Shown here piece after piece: positions 6,929 through 15,464 of a stretch of 64,000 nt of DNA. The notes beneath the pieces are model-generated. The model was not told the origin of the DNA. It was given only the letters and a program-made list of their open reading frames with translations, and did not search any database. Source of the DNA: Acidobacteriota bacterium (GTDB taxonomy: Bacteria > Acidobacteriota > Vicinamibacteria > Vicinamibacterales > CAVVIG01). The translations under genes were made by a program, and so were the position numbers. How positions within the stretch are numbered: the first letter of the stretch is position 1; each line of letters starts with the position of its first letter. The stretch covers positions 1-64,000 of the forward strand of contig QHWB01000034.1 of NCBI GenBank assembly GCA_003222395.1, read 5' to 3'.

Positions 6929-8704
6929 CTAACGACGACCAGGGTTTTCCACGGTCAGTTGTCTTACCCACAACCCGCGCGCGGTTTCTTCCTCGTCGCC
7001 GAGCGGCGTCGTGAACACCGTCGCCAGCCGCGCGCTCGACGCAGAGGCAGGCGCTGCAGCGAGGCCTCCGACGCTCCGCAGCCGGCTGGTCGTCTGCGAT
7101 GGAAGCTTCGCGCTCTCGACCCGTCTGCCGAGCACCGGACGGGGAAGGGTCGCGAAGATCTCTTCGAACGCCTGCAGGCGTTCCGGGCTCGCGAAGATGA
7201 GGAAGTGCTCGCGTCCGCCCGCGCTGGTGATCTGCCAGCTCAGGTCCGCGTCGCGCATGCCCGGAATGCGGACGGGCGTTCCGGGCGCGACCGGGTTCTC
7301 GACTGCCTGGCCCTGCAACGGAAACAGGAGAAATGTTTCGCCGTCGTCGTCCTCGTTGACGATGTACACGTACGCGGGCATCGAGACGCGAAGCTTCGCA
7401 AAGAGTTGATCGCCTGGCGCGACGCGATCGCCGGAGTGCAGCCGCGTCTCTGCGGCGCCGCGTTGCCGGTAGAGCGCGGTATCGATCTGGTACGTCGAAG
7501 CGGCGGCAGATGTCGCGCCCGACGGCGCCGCTTCAGTGTTGACCGTCACCGGCGGATTGGTTTTCTGCGATCGGACGTCGACCCAGTATGTCGCTGCGCC
7601 GAGGCCTGCAAGCGCGACGATGGCCGCGGCCGCGGTCCACATTTTCGGCGGCGCCGGCGCAGGCAAGGCGGCCGGGGGACGTCCGAGAAACTGCGCGAGC
7701 GCCGCTTCGAAGGCGCCGATGCTTTGAAAGCGCGCCGCCGGATCGGCATCGATTGCCCGCTCCACGGCGCCGACGAAATCGGCGGGCAGATCGGGTCGCG
7801 CATCGCGCAGGGGCGTCCGTCTCCCGCGGAGATGCGCCTCTTCGACTTCCTGCTGCGTGCGCCCCTCGACCGGATAGACGCTGGTGACGAGGTGGTAGAG
7901 CAGGACGCCGAGGCTGTAGATGTCGGTCCGCGAGGACCGCGGCGCGCCGTGGAACACCTCCGGCGCGAGATACAGCGGCGTGCCGGCGATATCGTGGCCG
8001 GTGCCGACGGCCCGAATGCGAAGATCCTTACCGGTCCCGAAATCCATCAGCACGGTTCGGCCGCCGGCCGCGCGCATCACGTTGCGCGCCTTCACGTCGC
8101 CGTGTACGAGCCCGGCTGCGTGCACCGCAGCGAGCGCCTGGCACAGATCGCCGCCAATCAGCGCGGCTTCGCGCGCGCCGAACGGTCCCTGTTCGCGCAG
8201 CACCGCGGCCAGTGTTCGCCCGTCGATGAACTCCATCCAGATGCCGACGCGTCCGTCGATGACGTCCGCCCCGTACACCGAAACGACGTTGATGTGGCGG
8301 ACGCGCGCGAGCAGGCGCGCTTCTTTCAGCGCGCGGGACAGGTTCACCGTGCGATCCGCGGGCAGCGGAATCAGCTTCAGCGCGACGCTGGTCTGCAGCC
8401 TCGTGTCGCGGGCGCGGTAGACGGAGCCGAAGGATCCCTCGCCGATCGTCTCGAGCGACGTGAAATGACCCCAGCGGCCGAGCGGAGCGGCGTCGCGGTG
8501 CTCGCTGCGCTCGGCGGTCGGCGTGTCAGCCGGCTCGGCAGCGCGATGGAATGCGGCGATCTGTTCGAGCGCGTGCAGTTCGCGGAGCACGCTGCTCGTG
8601 GCGGCGTCGCCCGCCTGCTCTCGAATACCGTCCCAGTTGACGCCGTCGCCATCGGAAATCGCGCCGGCGACGTTCAGCAGTCTGACGTCTTCAGGCTCGC
8701 CCAC
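6929..8704 (-). CDS. transmembrane Ser/Thr protein kinase with DUF4384 sensor domain
   Basis: A 591-residue Hanks-type kinase. An N-terminal region of about 78 residues precedes a kinase domain with P-loop GEGSFGSVY (88-96), K110, catalytic loop HGDVKARN (D203, N208) and DFG at 221-223. The usual HRD is HGD. A membrane helix follows at about 356-374, then an outer domain of DUF4384 type (about 400-530). It probably senses something outside the cytoplasm and phosphorylates cytoplasmic targets. The GTG start overlaps the end of the sigma-factor gene by 14 nt, so the two are translationally coupled. The C11/CHAT genes diverge from this pair. Confidence 0.9.
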   Translation of the reverse strand: MGEPEDVRLLNVAGAISDGDGVNWDGIREQAGDAATSSVLRELHALEQIAAFHRAAEPADTPTAERSEHRDAAPLGRWGHFTSLETIGEGSFGSVYRARDTRLQTSVALKLIPLPADRTVNLSRALKEARLLARVRHINVVSVYGADVIDGRVGIWMEFIDGRTLAAVLREQGPFGAREAALIGGDLCQALAAVHAAGLVHGDVKARNVMRAAGGRTVLMDFGTGKDLRIRAVGTGHDIAGTPLYLAPEVFHGAPRSSRTDIYSLGVLLYHLVTSVYPVEGRTQQEVEEAHLRGRRTPLRDARPDLPADFVGAVERAIDADPAARFQSIGAFEAALAQFLGRPPAALPAPAPPKMWTAAAAIVALAGLGAATYWVDVRSQKTNPPVTVNTEAAPSGATSAAASTYQIDTALYRQRGAAETRLHSGDRVAPGDQLFAKLRVSMPAYVYIVNEDDDGETFLLFPLQGQAVENPVAPGTPVRIPGMRDADLSWQITSAGGREHFLIFASPERLQAFEEIFATLPRPVLGRRVESAKLPSQTTSRLRSVGGLAAAPASASSARLATVFTTPLGDEEETARGLWVRQLTVENPGRR

Positions 8705-9314
8705 GCGACATCTCCTCGGCGAGCCGTACCAGCGCGCGGCTGACGGCCATCTGAGCGGCGGCGACGCTCGGCTTGCCGAGCGCCTCCCTGATCTCCTCGT
8801 ACTTGCAATCGAGCTCGATCCGCATGATCACCGCGAGGCGGTCGCCGTCGCGGAGCCGCTCGAGCGCCGCCTCGTAGCATTCCAGCGTCTCCTGACCGAT
8901 GGCCTCTTCGAGCGGCGACGGCTGCGAAGCCGGCCTCTCGGCATCGAGCGGCTGCGCCGGACCACGGCGCGCCACGCGGCGGATTTCGTCCTTGACGCGA
9001 TTGTTCAACGTGATGCGCAGGTAGCCCTGAAACGCTCCGGGATGACGCGCCTCGAATCGGTCGAGCCGCTGCAGCACCTGGAAGAAGGTGTCCTGCACCA
9101 GATCGACGGTGTCGAGCGCGCCGCGCGCCGATGTCGGCAGCCGGCCATGAGCCCACCGATGGAGGCGGGGCAGATAGCGCGCACACAGTTCTTCCCGGGC
9201 AGCCACGTCCCCTTCGTGGGCACGACGAATCAGCGTGAACGACGACTCGGCTCCCACGCGCACCCCTCCCGGAAGGGCATTCGGCGTGGCGACGGGTAAC
9301 GAAGGCTTGGCCAT
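8691..9314 (-). CDS. ECF-type RNA polymerase sigma factor
   Basis: From ATG 9314 the product has 207 residues. Region 2 is clear (CARYLPRLHRWAHGRLP, then DTVDLVQDTFFQVLQRLDRF). Region 4 contains a helix-turn-helix (LDCKYEEIREALGKPSVAA). The alternative ATG at 9356 adds MIGTLPLTLGPIPA, but that ATG overlaps a TATGAT that looks like a -10 box, so 9314 is more likely. It starts a two-gene operon with a Ser/Thr kinase, an arrangement in which phosphorylation often replaces an anti-sigma factor. It may also drive the divergent protease genes (inference). Confidence 0.88.
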   Translation of the reverse strand: MAKPSLPVATPNALPGGVRVGAESSFTLIRRAHEGDVAAREELCARYLPRLHRWAHGRLPTSARGALDTVDLVQDTFFQVLQRLDRFEARHPGAFQGYLRITLNNRVKDEIRRVARRGPAQPLDAERPASQPSPLEEAIGQETLECYEAALERLRDGDRLAVIMRIELDCKYEEIREALGKPSVAAAQMAVSRALVRLAEEMSRGRA

Positions 9315-9553
9315 CGCGGGAATCGGACCGAGTGTCAGGGGGAGCGTGCCTATCATACGCGTTCTGAGTGATAACGACAGCGTGCGGGGTTTCTAACCGT
9401 GGCCGGCGCGAACTGTTCGGTGAGCCCGCTTTCGTCGTTGATCCCTGTGAACGGTCCGGTCGCCGCGCGAATGCGTGTGCTAGACTCCGCGCTCAACCCG
9501 CACACGTCCATTGGTTGTCCGCGCAGCGATCCGCCGCTGATTGCGAGGGTTTT
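9315..9553. promoter_or_regulatory. divergent control region between sigma/kinase and C11/CHAT genes
   Basis: A non-coding stretch of about 240 nt. On the minus strand TATGAT (9358-9353) could be a -10 for the sigma gene. On the plus strand TGC-TAGACT (TAGACT at 9481-9486) looks like an extended -10 for the C11 gene, giving a leader of about 60 nt. Between them CGAAC-T-GTTCG (9409-9419) is a perfect 5-bp palindrome that could be an operator. I found no convincing -35 for either direction. Confidence 0.4.
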
Positions 9554-11371
9554 ATGTCATCGAAGTGGCTGATCATGTTCTACCTGGGCGGCGACAACAA
9601 CTTGAGCAGCGAAATGATCCGCGCGATTGACGACATCGCGGCGGTTGGCGTGCCCGACGATGTCGCGATCACGATTCAATACGACCCACTGTCGCCGAGT
9701 TCGCCCCCGCTGCGTTTCGAGCTGCTGCCCGGAACGCACCTGGTTTCCAACGAAGAGCGGCGGCACGGACCGATCATCCCACTGCTGAACGTCGAACCTC
9801 GTGCGAAGATCAAAATCATTCCGAAAGGTGAGAATTCCGCGAATCCTGTGGTGCTGAGCCACTTCATCTTTTCCAGCATCAGGAGGTTTCAGCCGAGCGA
9901 GTACCCGAACCGCATGCTGGTGCTCGCTGGACACGGTAGCGGAGCAGCGGGCGACTTCCTCAATGACGATCACGCGAAGAACGGGCAACCCGGGTCGCTG
10001 ACGATTCCGCGATTGCGGGAGGCGCTCGAGAAGGCGAAGACGAGTCTGTACGAACGGACGCTGTACGGCGCTCCGGCGCCGCTGATCAATCGCGGCACGA
10101 AGCTCCTACAGATCCTGGGTATGGACAGCTGTCTAATGAGTATGGCGGAAGTCGCCTTCGAAGTTGAAAGAGAAGTGGAATATCTGGTGGCTTCCGAGGG
10201 CTTCGTTCCTGAGGCGGGTTGGCCATACAAGATGTTTCTTGAGAGTCTCACAAAGACGATCAAGGAGGCGAAGCGCAATGCCAGTGACGAAGCATTGAAG
10301 CCAGAGGCCGTCAGCGCTTGCCTCGTCCGCGATTACCTGAAGTTCTACACGGATTACTTGACGGCCGGTGTGTCGGTCGAAATCGCTGCGTGCGATTTAG
10401 CGCGGCTCGGTCCGCTGCGGAAGGCGGTCGAGGGGCTCGCAAGCGCCTTGGTCGGCAAAGACGGCAATCGTCTGAAGGATGACGAGACGCTTCGCAAGCA
10501 GGTCGTTTACGCGCATTGGCGCGCGCAATCGTTCAAATTTGACCAGCACATTGATTTGTGGGACTTCTGTCACATTCTTGGTAGCGAGCTTGACGAGCAT
10601 GCGAAGCCAGCGCGTGCCCTTGCAGGCGCTCTCTTAACGCCTCTCGCCGAATCGCAGCCCGCGCTACCGAAATCGATCGAGGCAATCGTCCATCACCTCC
10701 ACCGAGCGCGAACCGCTGCGGATGACGTGTGTGGCGCCTGTGCGGAAGTCAAAGAAAGCATCAATGCACTCGTGGGACGAACAAAAACTTGTGCTGGTCG
10801 GCAAGGATATTCAGGCGTCGACTTCCAGTACGCTCAGGGCGTCGCCGTTTACTTCCCTTGGCGGCTGCCGATCGTCCCTGGACCAGAAGACCGGATCCTC
10901 GGGCTCGAGCCGTATGATGGTCTTCAGTTTGCCGTCACGGGCTGGAACCGATTCCTGAGATGCTACCTGCGCGACACAGTGCGGCCTGCACGATCGCTCG
11001 ACAACACAAATCGCCGCGTTGGACTCGCTTTGCCGGAAGCGATCAAGCAAACAATTTCAGCCAGTGCTGGAGCGCCGGAGCTGCGAGATCACCCCGACAC
11101 GTTCCGGTTCAAGAACTTCAATCGGTTCGCCGACTTTGGACGATTTGCAGACTTCGGACGAATTGCCGATTTCGGGCGGTTTGCCGATTTCGGCCGATTT
11201 GCGGACTTCGGCCGGTTTGCGGACTTCGGCCGATTCGCGGATTTCGGAAGGTTCCTAATCCAGAAAGTGGGCAACACGTTGCCGTGGAGCACCACGAACC
11301 CACCGCAGGAGGTGAAGTTGTTCGACGTCCCTTCGCAAGAGGACGAACGGCGACCGGTGGCGAACCGCTGA
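9554..11371 (+). CDS. C11 clostripain-family peptidase with FADFGR repeat tail
   Basis: A 605-residue clan CD cysteine peptidase. The clostripain core is plain: KWLIMFYLGGDNNLSSEM at the start, catalytic His127 in LAGHGSG, catalytic Cys193 in GMDSCLMSMAEV, then EGFVPEAGWPY. These enzymes cut after Arg or Lys. There is no signal peptide, so it is probably cytoplasmic, unlike many secreted C11 enzymes. Near the C-terminus (525-566) are seven FADFGR hexapeptides followed by FLIQKVG. ATG 9554 is chosen because the family motif starts there and a purine-rich GCGAGG lies 5 nt upstream. The TPR-CHAT gene overlaps its 3' end. Base use is somewhat less GC-rich than in the neighbours. Confidence 0.88.
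   Translation: MSSKWLIMFYLGGDNNLSSEMIRAIDDIAAVGVPDDVAITIQYDPLSPSSPPLRFELLPGTHLVSNEERRHGPIIPLLNVEPRAKIKIIPKGENSANPVVLSHFIFSSIRRFQPSEYPNRMLVLAGHGSGAAGDFLNDDHAKNGQPGSLTIPRLREALEKAKTSLYERTLYGAPAPLINRGTKLLQILGMDSCLMSMAEVAFEVEREVEYLVASEGFVPEAGWPYKMFLESLTKTIKEAKRNASDEALKPEAVSACLVRDYLKFYTDYLTAGVSVEIAACDLARLGPLRKAVEGLASALVGKDGNRLKDDETLRKQVVYAHWRAQSFKFDQHIDLWDFCHILGSELDEHAKPARALAGALLTPLAESQPALPKSIEAIVHHLHRARTAADDVCGACAEVKESINALVGRTKTCAGRQGYSGVDFQYAQGVAVYFPWRLPIVPGPEDRILGLEPYDGLQFAVTGWNRFLRCYLRDTVRPARSLDNTNRRVGLALPEAIKQTISASAGAPELRDHPDTFRFKNFNRFADFGRFADFGRIADFGRFADFGRFADFGRFADFGRFADFGRFLIQKVGNTLPWSTTNPPQEVKLFDVPSQEDERRPVANR
11126..11251 (+). repeat. seven in-frame 18-bp repeats encoding FADFGR
   Basis: Seven uninterrupted 18-bp units encode FADFGR (one copy IADFGR). 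Third bases differ between copies (GCC, GCA, GCG; GAC, GAT; CGA, CGG) while the amino acids stay fixed. Selection has therefore kept the peptide rather than a recent DNA duplication making it. The period of 6 could form a beta-hairpin stack or a binding array, with alternating Phe, Asp and Arg. Confidence 0.95.
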
Positions 11372-14300
11372 ATCGGCGATTCCGCTATCGACGCATCAGC
11401 CGATGGTCGTTGGCCCTTCTGCTGCTTGTCTGTCCAGTTGGCGCGCCGACATCGCAGGCGCGCGGAGGGCAATGGCAAATCGAGTCAGTCCGCGAGGCGC
11501 TCGCCCGCGGGGCGTACGCCGAAGCCGAGCGTTACGCAACGGAACTTACTGCGAGCACTGAACAGCAGTACGGACCCGATTCGCTGGAGCTCGCACGCGC
11601 CCGTGACTTGCTGATTGAGGCACTGATCAAGAACGGTCGCGGCAACCTTCCAGCGACCCTTGAACTTGCAGAAGCCGCAGTACAACTCAAAGAGCGTTTG
11701 GTCGGACAGAACGACCTCGATACCGCTGTCTCGCTGCTCAACGTCGGTGCCGTCCGTGCTGAACGAGGCGAGTTCACGACTGCCGTCCCGATACATGAAC
11801 GTGCCCTGAGGATCCGTCAAGCACGGCTGCCGGCGACGGATCCGGCGATCGCCGAGAGCCTCGAGCTCGAAGCAGCCGCCCTCATTCGAAGCGAACGGTT
11901 CGACGAAGCCCGCCGCGCCTTGATGCAGTCACAGGCTATTCGCGAACCACGATCGGATGTTGACCCGATCGGACTGGCGCGAACGTTGGAACTGCTCGGG
12001 TGGCTGGAGCGATACTCTGGTAACTACACGGCCGCGGTGCCGCTGGTCCAGCGTGCGCTCGCGATTCGGCAGCTGCGCAATCCAGAACATCCTGACATCA
12101 CGACGACCTTCGAGCTGCGGGGAGATCTCATGTGGCTGCGAGGGGATCTTCACGGAGCGCGCACCGCGTGGGACGACGCCCTGGTATTCGTGATACGAAC
12201 GCTCGGACCGGAGCACCCAATCGCAGGGGGACTGGAACGTAAGGTCGCTATGGCGGCGTACGCGTTCGGCGACCAACGCGAGGCCCGCCGCGCGCGCGAG
12301 CACGCGCTGCAGGTCGCGGAGCGTGCCCTGGCGCCGTGCCACCCCGAGGTTCCCAAGCTGCTCAACGATCTCGCAGTCTCGTTCGAAGACGACGGCGAGT
12401 ACCCCGCGGCACACCAGATGTTTCAGCGCGCCGAGACGACGTATGCGAAATGCCTTGGAAGCGGTCATTCATTGGTTGCCGCGGTCGTGAACAACGAGGC
12501 TGAACTCGCCGAATCAATGGGTGACTTCCGGGAAGCCGAGCGCCTGCACGCGCGTGCGGTGACGATGTGGTCTGCTGCGCTCGGTCCCAACCATCCTTTT
12601 GTGGCGAACGGACTCGATGCAATCGCCGGCAGCGTCGCACTCCGGGGGCAGCGTGCGCGCGCACGCGCTCTTTACCGAAGAGCCCTCGATATACGACAGC
12701 GGGCTCAGGGGTCGGATCATCCCGACGTCGCGTGGACATTGGGCAATCTCGCCCGAACGCAAATCGACTCGGGCCTTCTTTCAGCGGCACTTGCGAATCT
12801 CGAGCGGGCGATCGGTATTTATCGTCGCGCGGGAGCATCGGACCAGCCCGATCATCTGGCCCGCCTCCTCGAGTTACGAGCGGAAATCGAAGCGCGCTTG
12901 GGAGATTACAACGCGGCGCGATCCACTCTCGCAGAGACGCTCGCAATCCGTGAGCGCACGTTTGGCAAGACGCATCCGCTCGCAGCTCAGACTCGCGTCA
13001 TCCTCGCATCGAGAGACTTTGCTGTGGGCGACGGCGCCTTGGCCTTCGAATCGGCGCTCCAAGGAGAGCGAGACGGGCGGGATCACTTTCGATACACGAT
13101 CCGATACCTGCCCGAACGCCAGGCCATGCTGTACTCGAACAAACATCCGCGCGGACTCGATCTGGCACTATCGATTCTGGCCGCTGGCCAAGTTCGCGAT
13201 TCGTCGCGCCTGTTCGACGCCGTCATTCAATCGCGCGGCGTTATTTTGGACGAACTCGCCGCGCGCGCTCAATTCTCGACCGGCGCGGCGGCGGGCGCGG
13301 CACCGTTGGCGGCACTACTGACCGTCGCCCGCGAACGCTTTGCAAACCTTGTGCTGCGCAGCCTTCAGGCCGACGAATCGGTACCTCGGGCGTTGCTCGA
13401 CGAAGTCCGGCAACAGAAAGAAGATGCCGAACGGACGATGGCCGAACGCAGCGCGGCAGCGCGTACGGATCTGGCTCGCGCGCGCGCGGGTCTCGACGAT
13501 GTCCGCCAGGCTCTGCCGTCGCAATCGGTGCTCGTGTCGTTCACGCGGTACGACCGTTCGATCGTGGCTCGAGCACCAACGCACACGAGGCTCCAAACGA
13601 TTCCGTCGTACATCGCCTTCGTGATCCGATCCGACGTGACTGATATCGTCGCGGTGCCGCTCGGGGCTGCAAGCGCGATCGAACGGGCTGTGGCTGCGTG
13701 GCGTGACCAGACTGCCGGCGGATCGCTTGCGGAGGCTGCCGACGCGCGGCAGGCCGAAGCAGCGTACCGTAACGCCGGCGCGGCACTTCGACGCCGGATC
13801 TGGGATCCAATCGCAATCCATCTTGGCGATGCCACGCACGTGTTCATCGTGCCAGACGGCGGGCTCAACCTCGTGAGCTTCGCGGCGTTGCCGACCGGAG
13901 CGCGCGGTTACCTCGCCGAATCCCCGCGAACGGTTCATTACCTGTCGACCGAACGGGACGTGTTGCCGGGCGGCCCGCGAGCGGCGACCGGCGGACTGTT
14001 GGCGGTCGGCGGTGCAGCCTTCGACACGAAGCAACGGACCGGGAATGTGCCGACCTCACGAACGAGTGGCGTTCGGCGATCGGGTTGCGGTTCGCTTGCC
14101 TCAGTTCGTTTCGAAGACCTGCCAGGCTCGAGAGATGAAGTGGCCGACATCGCACGCGTCTGGTCGTCGAACGCTGGCGATAGCCTGACAGTCCTGACCG
14201 GATCGCGCGCGACTGAAACAGCAGTGAAGCAGGCGATCAGCGGACGGCAGATCGTTCACCTCGCAACGCACGGTTTCTTTCTCGGATCCGGATGCGAGAG

Positions 14301-14808
14301 CGCGCCAGCCGGCACGCGCGCAGTCGGCGGATTGGCATCGTCGAAACGCTCTTCCTCGAGTGCCCAGTTGGAGAACCCGCTCCTGCTGTCGGGGATAGCG
14401 CTCTCCGGTGCCAACAATCATGTCGCCGCGACAACTGGAGAGGACGATGGGATTCTCACCGCGGAGGAAGTCGCATCGTTGAATCTGCAGTCGACTGATT
14501 GGGCTGTACTTTCGGCGTGCGACACCGGCGTCGGCGAAGTGAAAGTCGGCGAAGGTGTGTTTGGTCTTCGTCGGGCGTTCCAGATCGCGGGTGCCCGGAC
14601 CGTTATCATGAGCCTGTGGTCCGTCGACGATCAGGCTGCGCGGCAATGGATGCACGCGTTATATCGCGATCGTCTCGAGCAACGCATGACCACCGCCGAC
14701 GCCGTGCACGACGCGACGCTTAGCGTGCTACGCGCGCGGCGCGCGAAAGGACTGAGTACGCATCCGTTCTACTGGGGCGGATTCGTGGGAGCCGGCGACT
14801 GGCGATGA
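11284..14808 (+). CDS. secreted or membrane-anchored TPR-CHAT caspase-like protein
   Basis: About 1174 residues. A basic stretch (RRFRYRRISRW) and hydrophobic segment (SLALLLLVCPVGAP) form a signal peptide or anchor. Next come about ten tetratricopeptide repeats in kinesin-light-chain style (EHPDI, PDVAWTLGNLA), then a C-terminal CHAT protease domain with catalytic His996 in HLATHGFF and Cys1079 in SACDTGVGEV. The family cuts proteins when the TPR part is triggered, or serves as a scaffold. No ATG start is available: GTG 11284 (overlapping the C11 gene by 88 nt), CTG 11368 at the upstream stop (CTGA) and TTG 11413 are the options. I prefer 11284. Co-transcription with the C11 peptidase is very likely. 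Confidence 0.85.
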   Translation: MEHHEPTAGGEVVRRPFARGRTATGGEPLNRRFRYRRISRWSLALLLLVCPVGAPTSQARGGQWQIESVREALARGAYAEAERYATELTASTEQQYGPDSLELARARDLLIEALIKNGRGNLPATLELAEAAVQLKERLVGQNDLDTAVSLLNVGAVRAERGEFTTAVPIHERALRIRQARLPATDPAIAESLELEAAALIRSERFDEARRALMQSQAIREPRSDVDPIGLARTLELLGWLERYSGNYTAAVPLVQRALAIRQLRNPEHPDITTTFELRGDLMWLRGDLHGARTAWDDALVFVIRTLGPEHPIAGGLERKVAMAAYAFGDQREARRAREHALQVAERALAPCHPEVPKLLNDLAVSFEDDGEYPAAHQMFQRAETTYAKCLGSGHSLVAAVVNNEAELAESMGDFREAERLHARAVTMWSAALGPNHPFVANGLDAIAGSVALRGQRARARALYRRALDIRQRAQGSDHPDVAWTLGNLARTQIDSGLLSAALANLERAIGIYRRAGASDQPDHLARLLELRAEIEARLGDYNAARSTLAETLAIRERTFGKTHPLAAQTRVILASRDFAVGDGALAFESALQGERDGRDHFRYTIRYLPERQAMLYSNKHPRGLDLALSILAAGQVRDSSRLFDAVIQSRGVILDELAARAQFSTGAAAGAAPLAALLTVARERFANLVLRSLQADESVPRALLDEVRQQKEDAERTMAERSAAARTDLARARAGLDDVRQALPSQSVLVSFTRYDRSIVARAPTHTRLQTIPSYIAFVIRSDVTDIVAVPLGAASAIERAVAAWRDQTAGGSLAEAADARQAEAAYRNAGAALRRRIWDPIAIHLGDATHVFIVPDGGLNLVSFAALPTGARGYLAESPRTVHYLSTERDVLPGGPRAATGGLLAVGGAAFDTKQRTGNVPTSRTSGVRRSGCGSLASVRFEDLPGSRDEVADIARVWSSNAGDSLTVLTGSRATETAVKQAISGRQIVHLATHGFFLGSGCESAPAGTRAVGGLASSKRSSSSAQLENPLLLSGIALSGANNHVAATTGEDDGILTAEEVASLNLQSTDWAVLSACDTGVGEVKVGEGVFGLRRAFQIAGARTVIMSLWSVDDQAARQWMHALYRDRLEQRMTTADAVHDATLSVLRARRAKGLSTHPFYWGGFVGAGDWR

Positions 14809-14838
14809 GGCCCGCGGAGCATCGGCTCGCCGGCCTCA
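14806..14838 (+). terminator. hairpin at the end of the CHAT gene
   Basis: TGAGGCC (14806-14812, starting at the stop codon) pairs with GGCCTCA (14832-14838). Inside, GAGC and GCTC can extend the stem. The region lies between converging genes, so a terminator is expected, but no strong T-run follows. The rest of the 146-nt gap shows nothing clear. Confidence 0.4.
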
Positions 14839-14954
14839 TTCGCACCGTTCACCGCGTCTTCTCTAGAGGAACTCATATCCGCGCGACTTACCGATCGGAA
14901 TGATCCGACCTCTCTCTAATACCGACGTCGAAGGAGGCCAGAATTAACGAATCG

Positions 14955-15449
14955 TTACTTCGCCTGGCGCTGATAGGTGCCGACGAGTTCGGCGGTACCG
15001 ACGACATGTCCCTGCATCGCCTTGTCCACGTCCGCCTTCGTCGCATCTGCCTTCAGCCCGAGCGTCGGCACGTCGAGCGCCGACAACATGAAGTGATAGT
15101 GATGCGATCCCGACGGCGGACATGGACCGCCATATCCGCCGCGCCTGAATCCGCTGTTGCCTGACACGCCCACCGATCCGGCCTGAAAACCTTCCGGCAG
15201 CTGCTTCGTCGTCGCCGGAATGTCGAAGAGCACCCAGTGGGTGAAGCCGCCCGCCATCGGCGCATCGGGGTCGTGCATGATCAGCACGAACGACTTCGTG
15301 TTCGCCGGCGCGTCCGTCCATGCGAGCGCGGGTGAAGGATTCGTCTGGCCTGCGTCGCAGGTGTACTTGCTCGGAATCGATCCACCTTCTTTGAAGGCTG
15401 GACTCGTCAGGCTGAAGGCTGCTGCTGCGATCAACACTCCTGCGATCAT
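14955..15449 (-). CDS. YbhB/YbcL-family PEBP protein
   Basis: A 164-residue phosphatidylethanolamine-binding-like protein (Raf-kinase-inhibitor-like family). A short hydrophobic N-terminus (MIAGVLIAAAAFSL) suggests export. The family signatures are present: NPSPALAW near 37, SFVLIMHDPDAP near 53, THWVLFDIP near 70 and GYGGPCPPSGSHHYHF near 105. The bacterial proteins bind small ligands in a conserved pocket, with a role not settled. It follows the long permease gene by 15 nt on the same strand. Confidence 0.9.
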   Translation of the reverse strand: MIAGVLIAAAAFSLTSPAFKEGGSIPSKYTCDAGQTNPSPALAWTDAPANTKSFVLIMHDPDAPMAGGFTHWVLFDIPATTKQLPEGFQAGSVGVSGNSGFRRGGYGGPCPPSGSHHYHFMLSALDVPTLGLKADATKADVDKAMQGHVVGTAELVGTYQRQAK

Positions 15450-15464
15450 GACGCGGCTCCTCGT

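Noticed and set aside
11126-11251. Regular 18-bp units look like a short CRISPR or satellite array
   Set aside because: Units are contiguous, without spacers, in frame within a peptidase gene, with changes mostly at third codon positions. It is a protein repeat.
10960-11283. Longer N-terminus of the CHAT protein starting at 10960
   Set aside because: This part is the out-of-frame reading of the C11 gene, including its repeat (CRFRPICGLRPV-like), and it would bury the signal peptide.
14809-14954. A small RNA or gene after the CHAT gene
   Set aside because: Apart from one hairpin there is no promoter, conserved box or frame worth naming.
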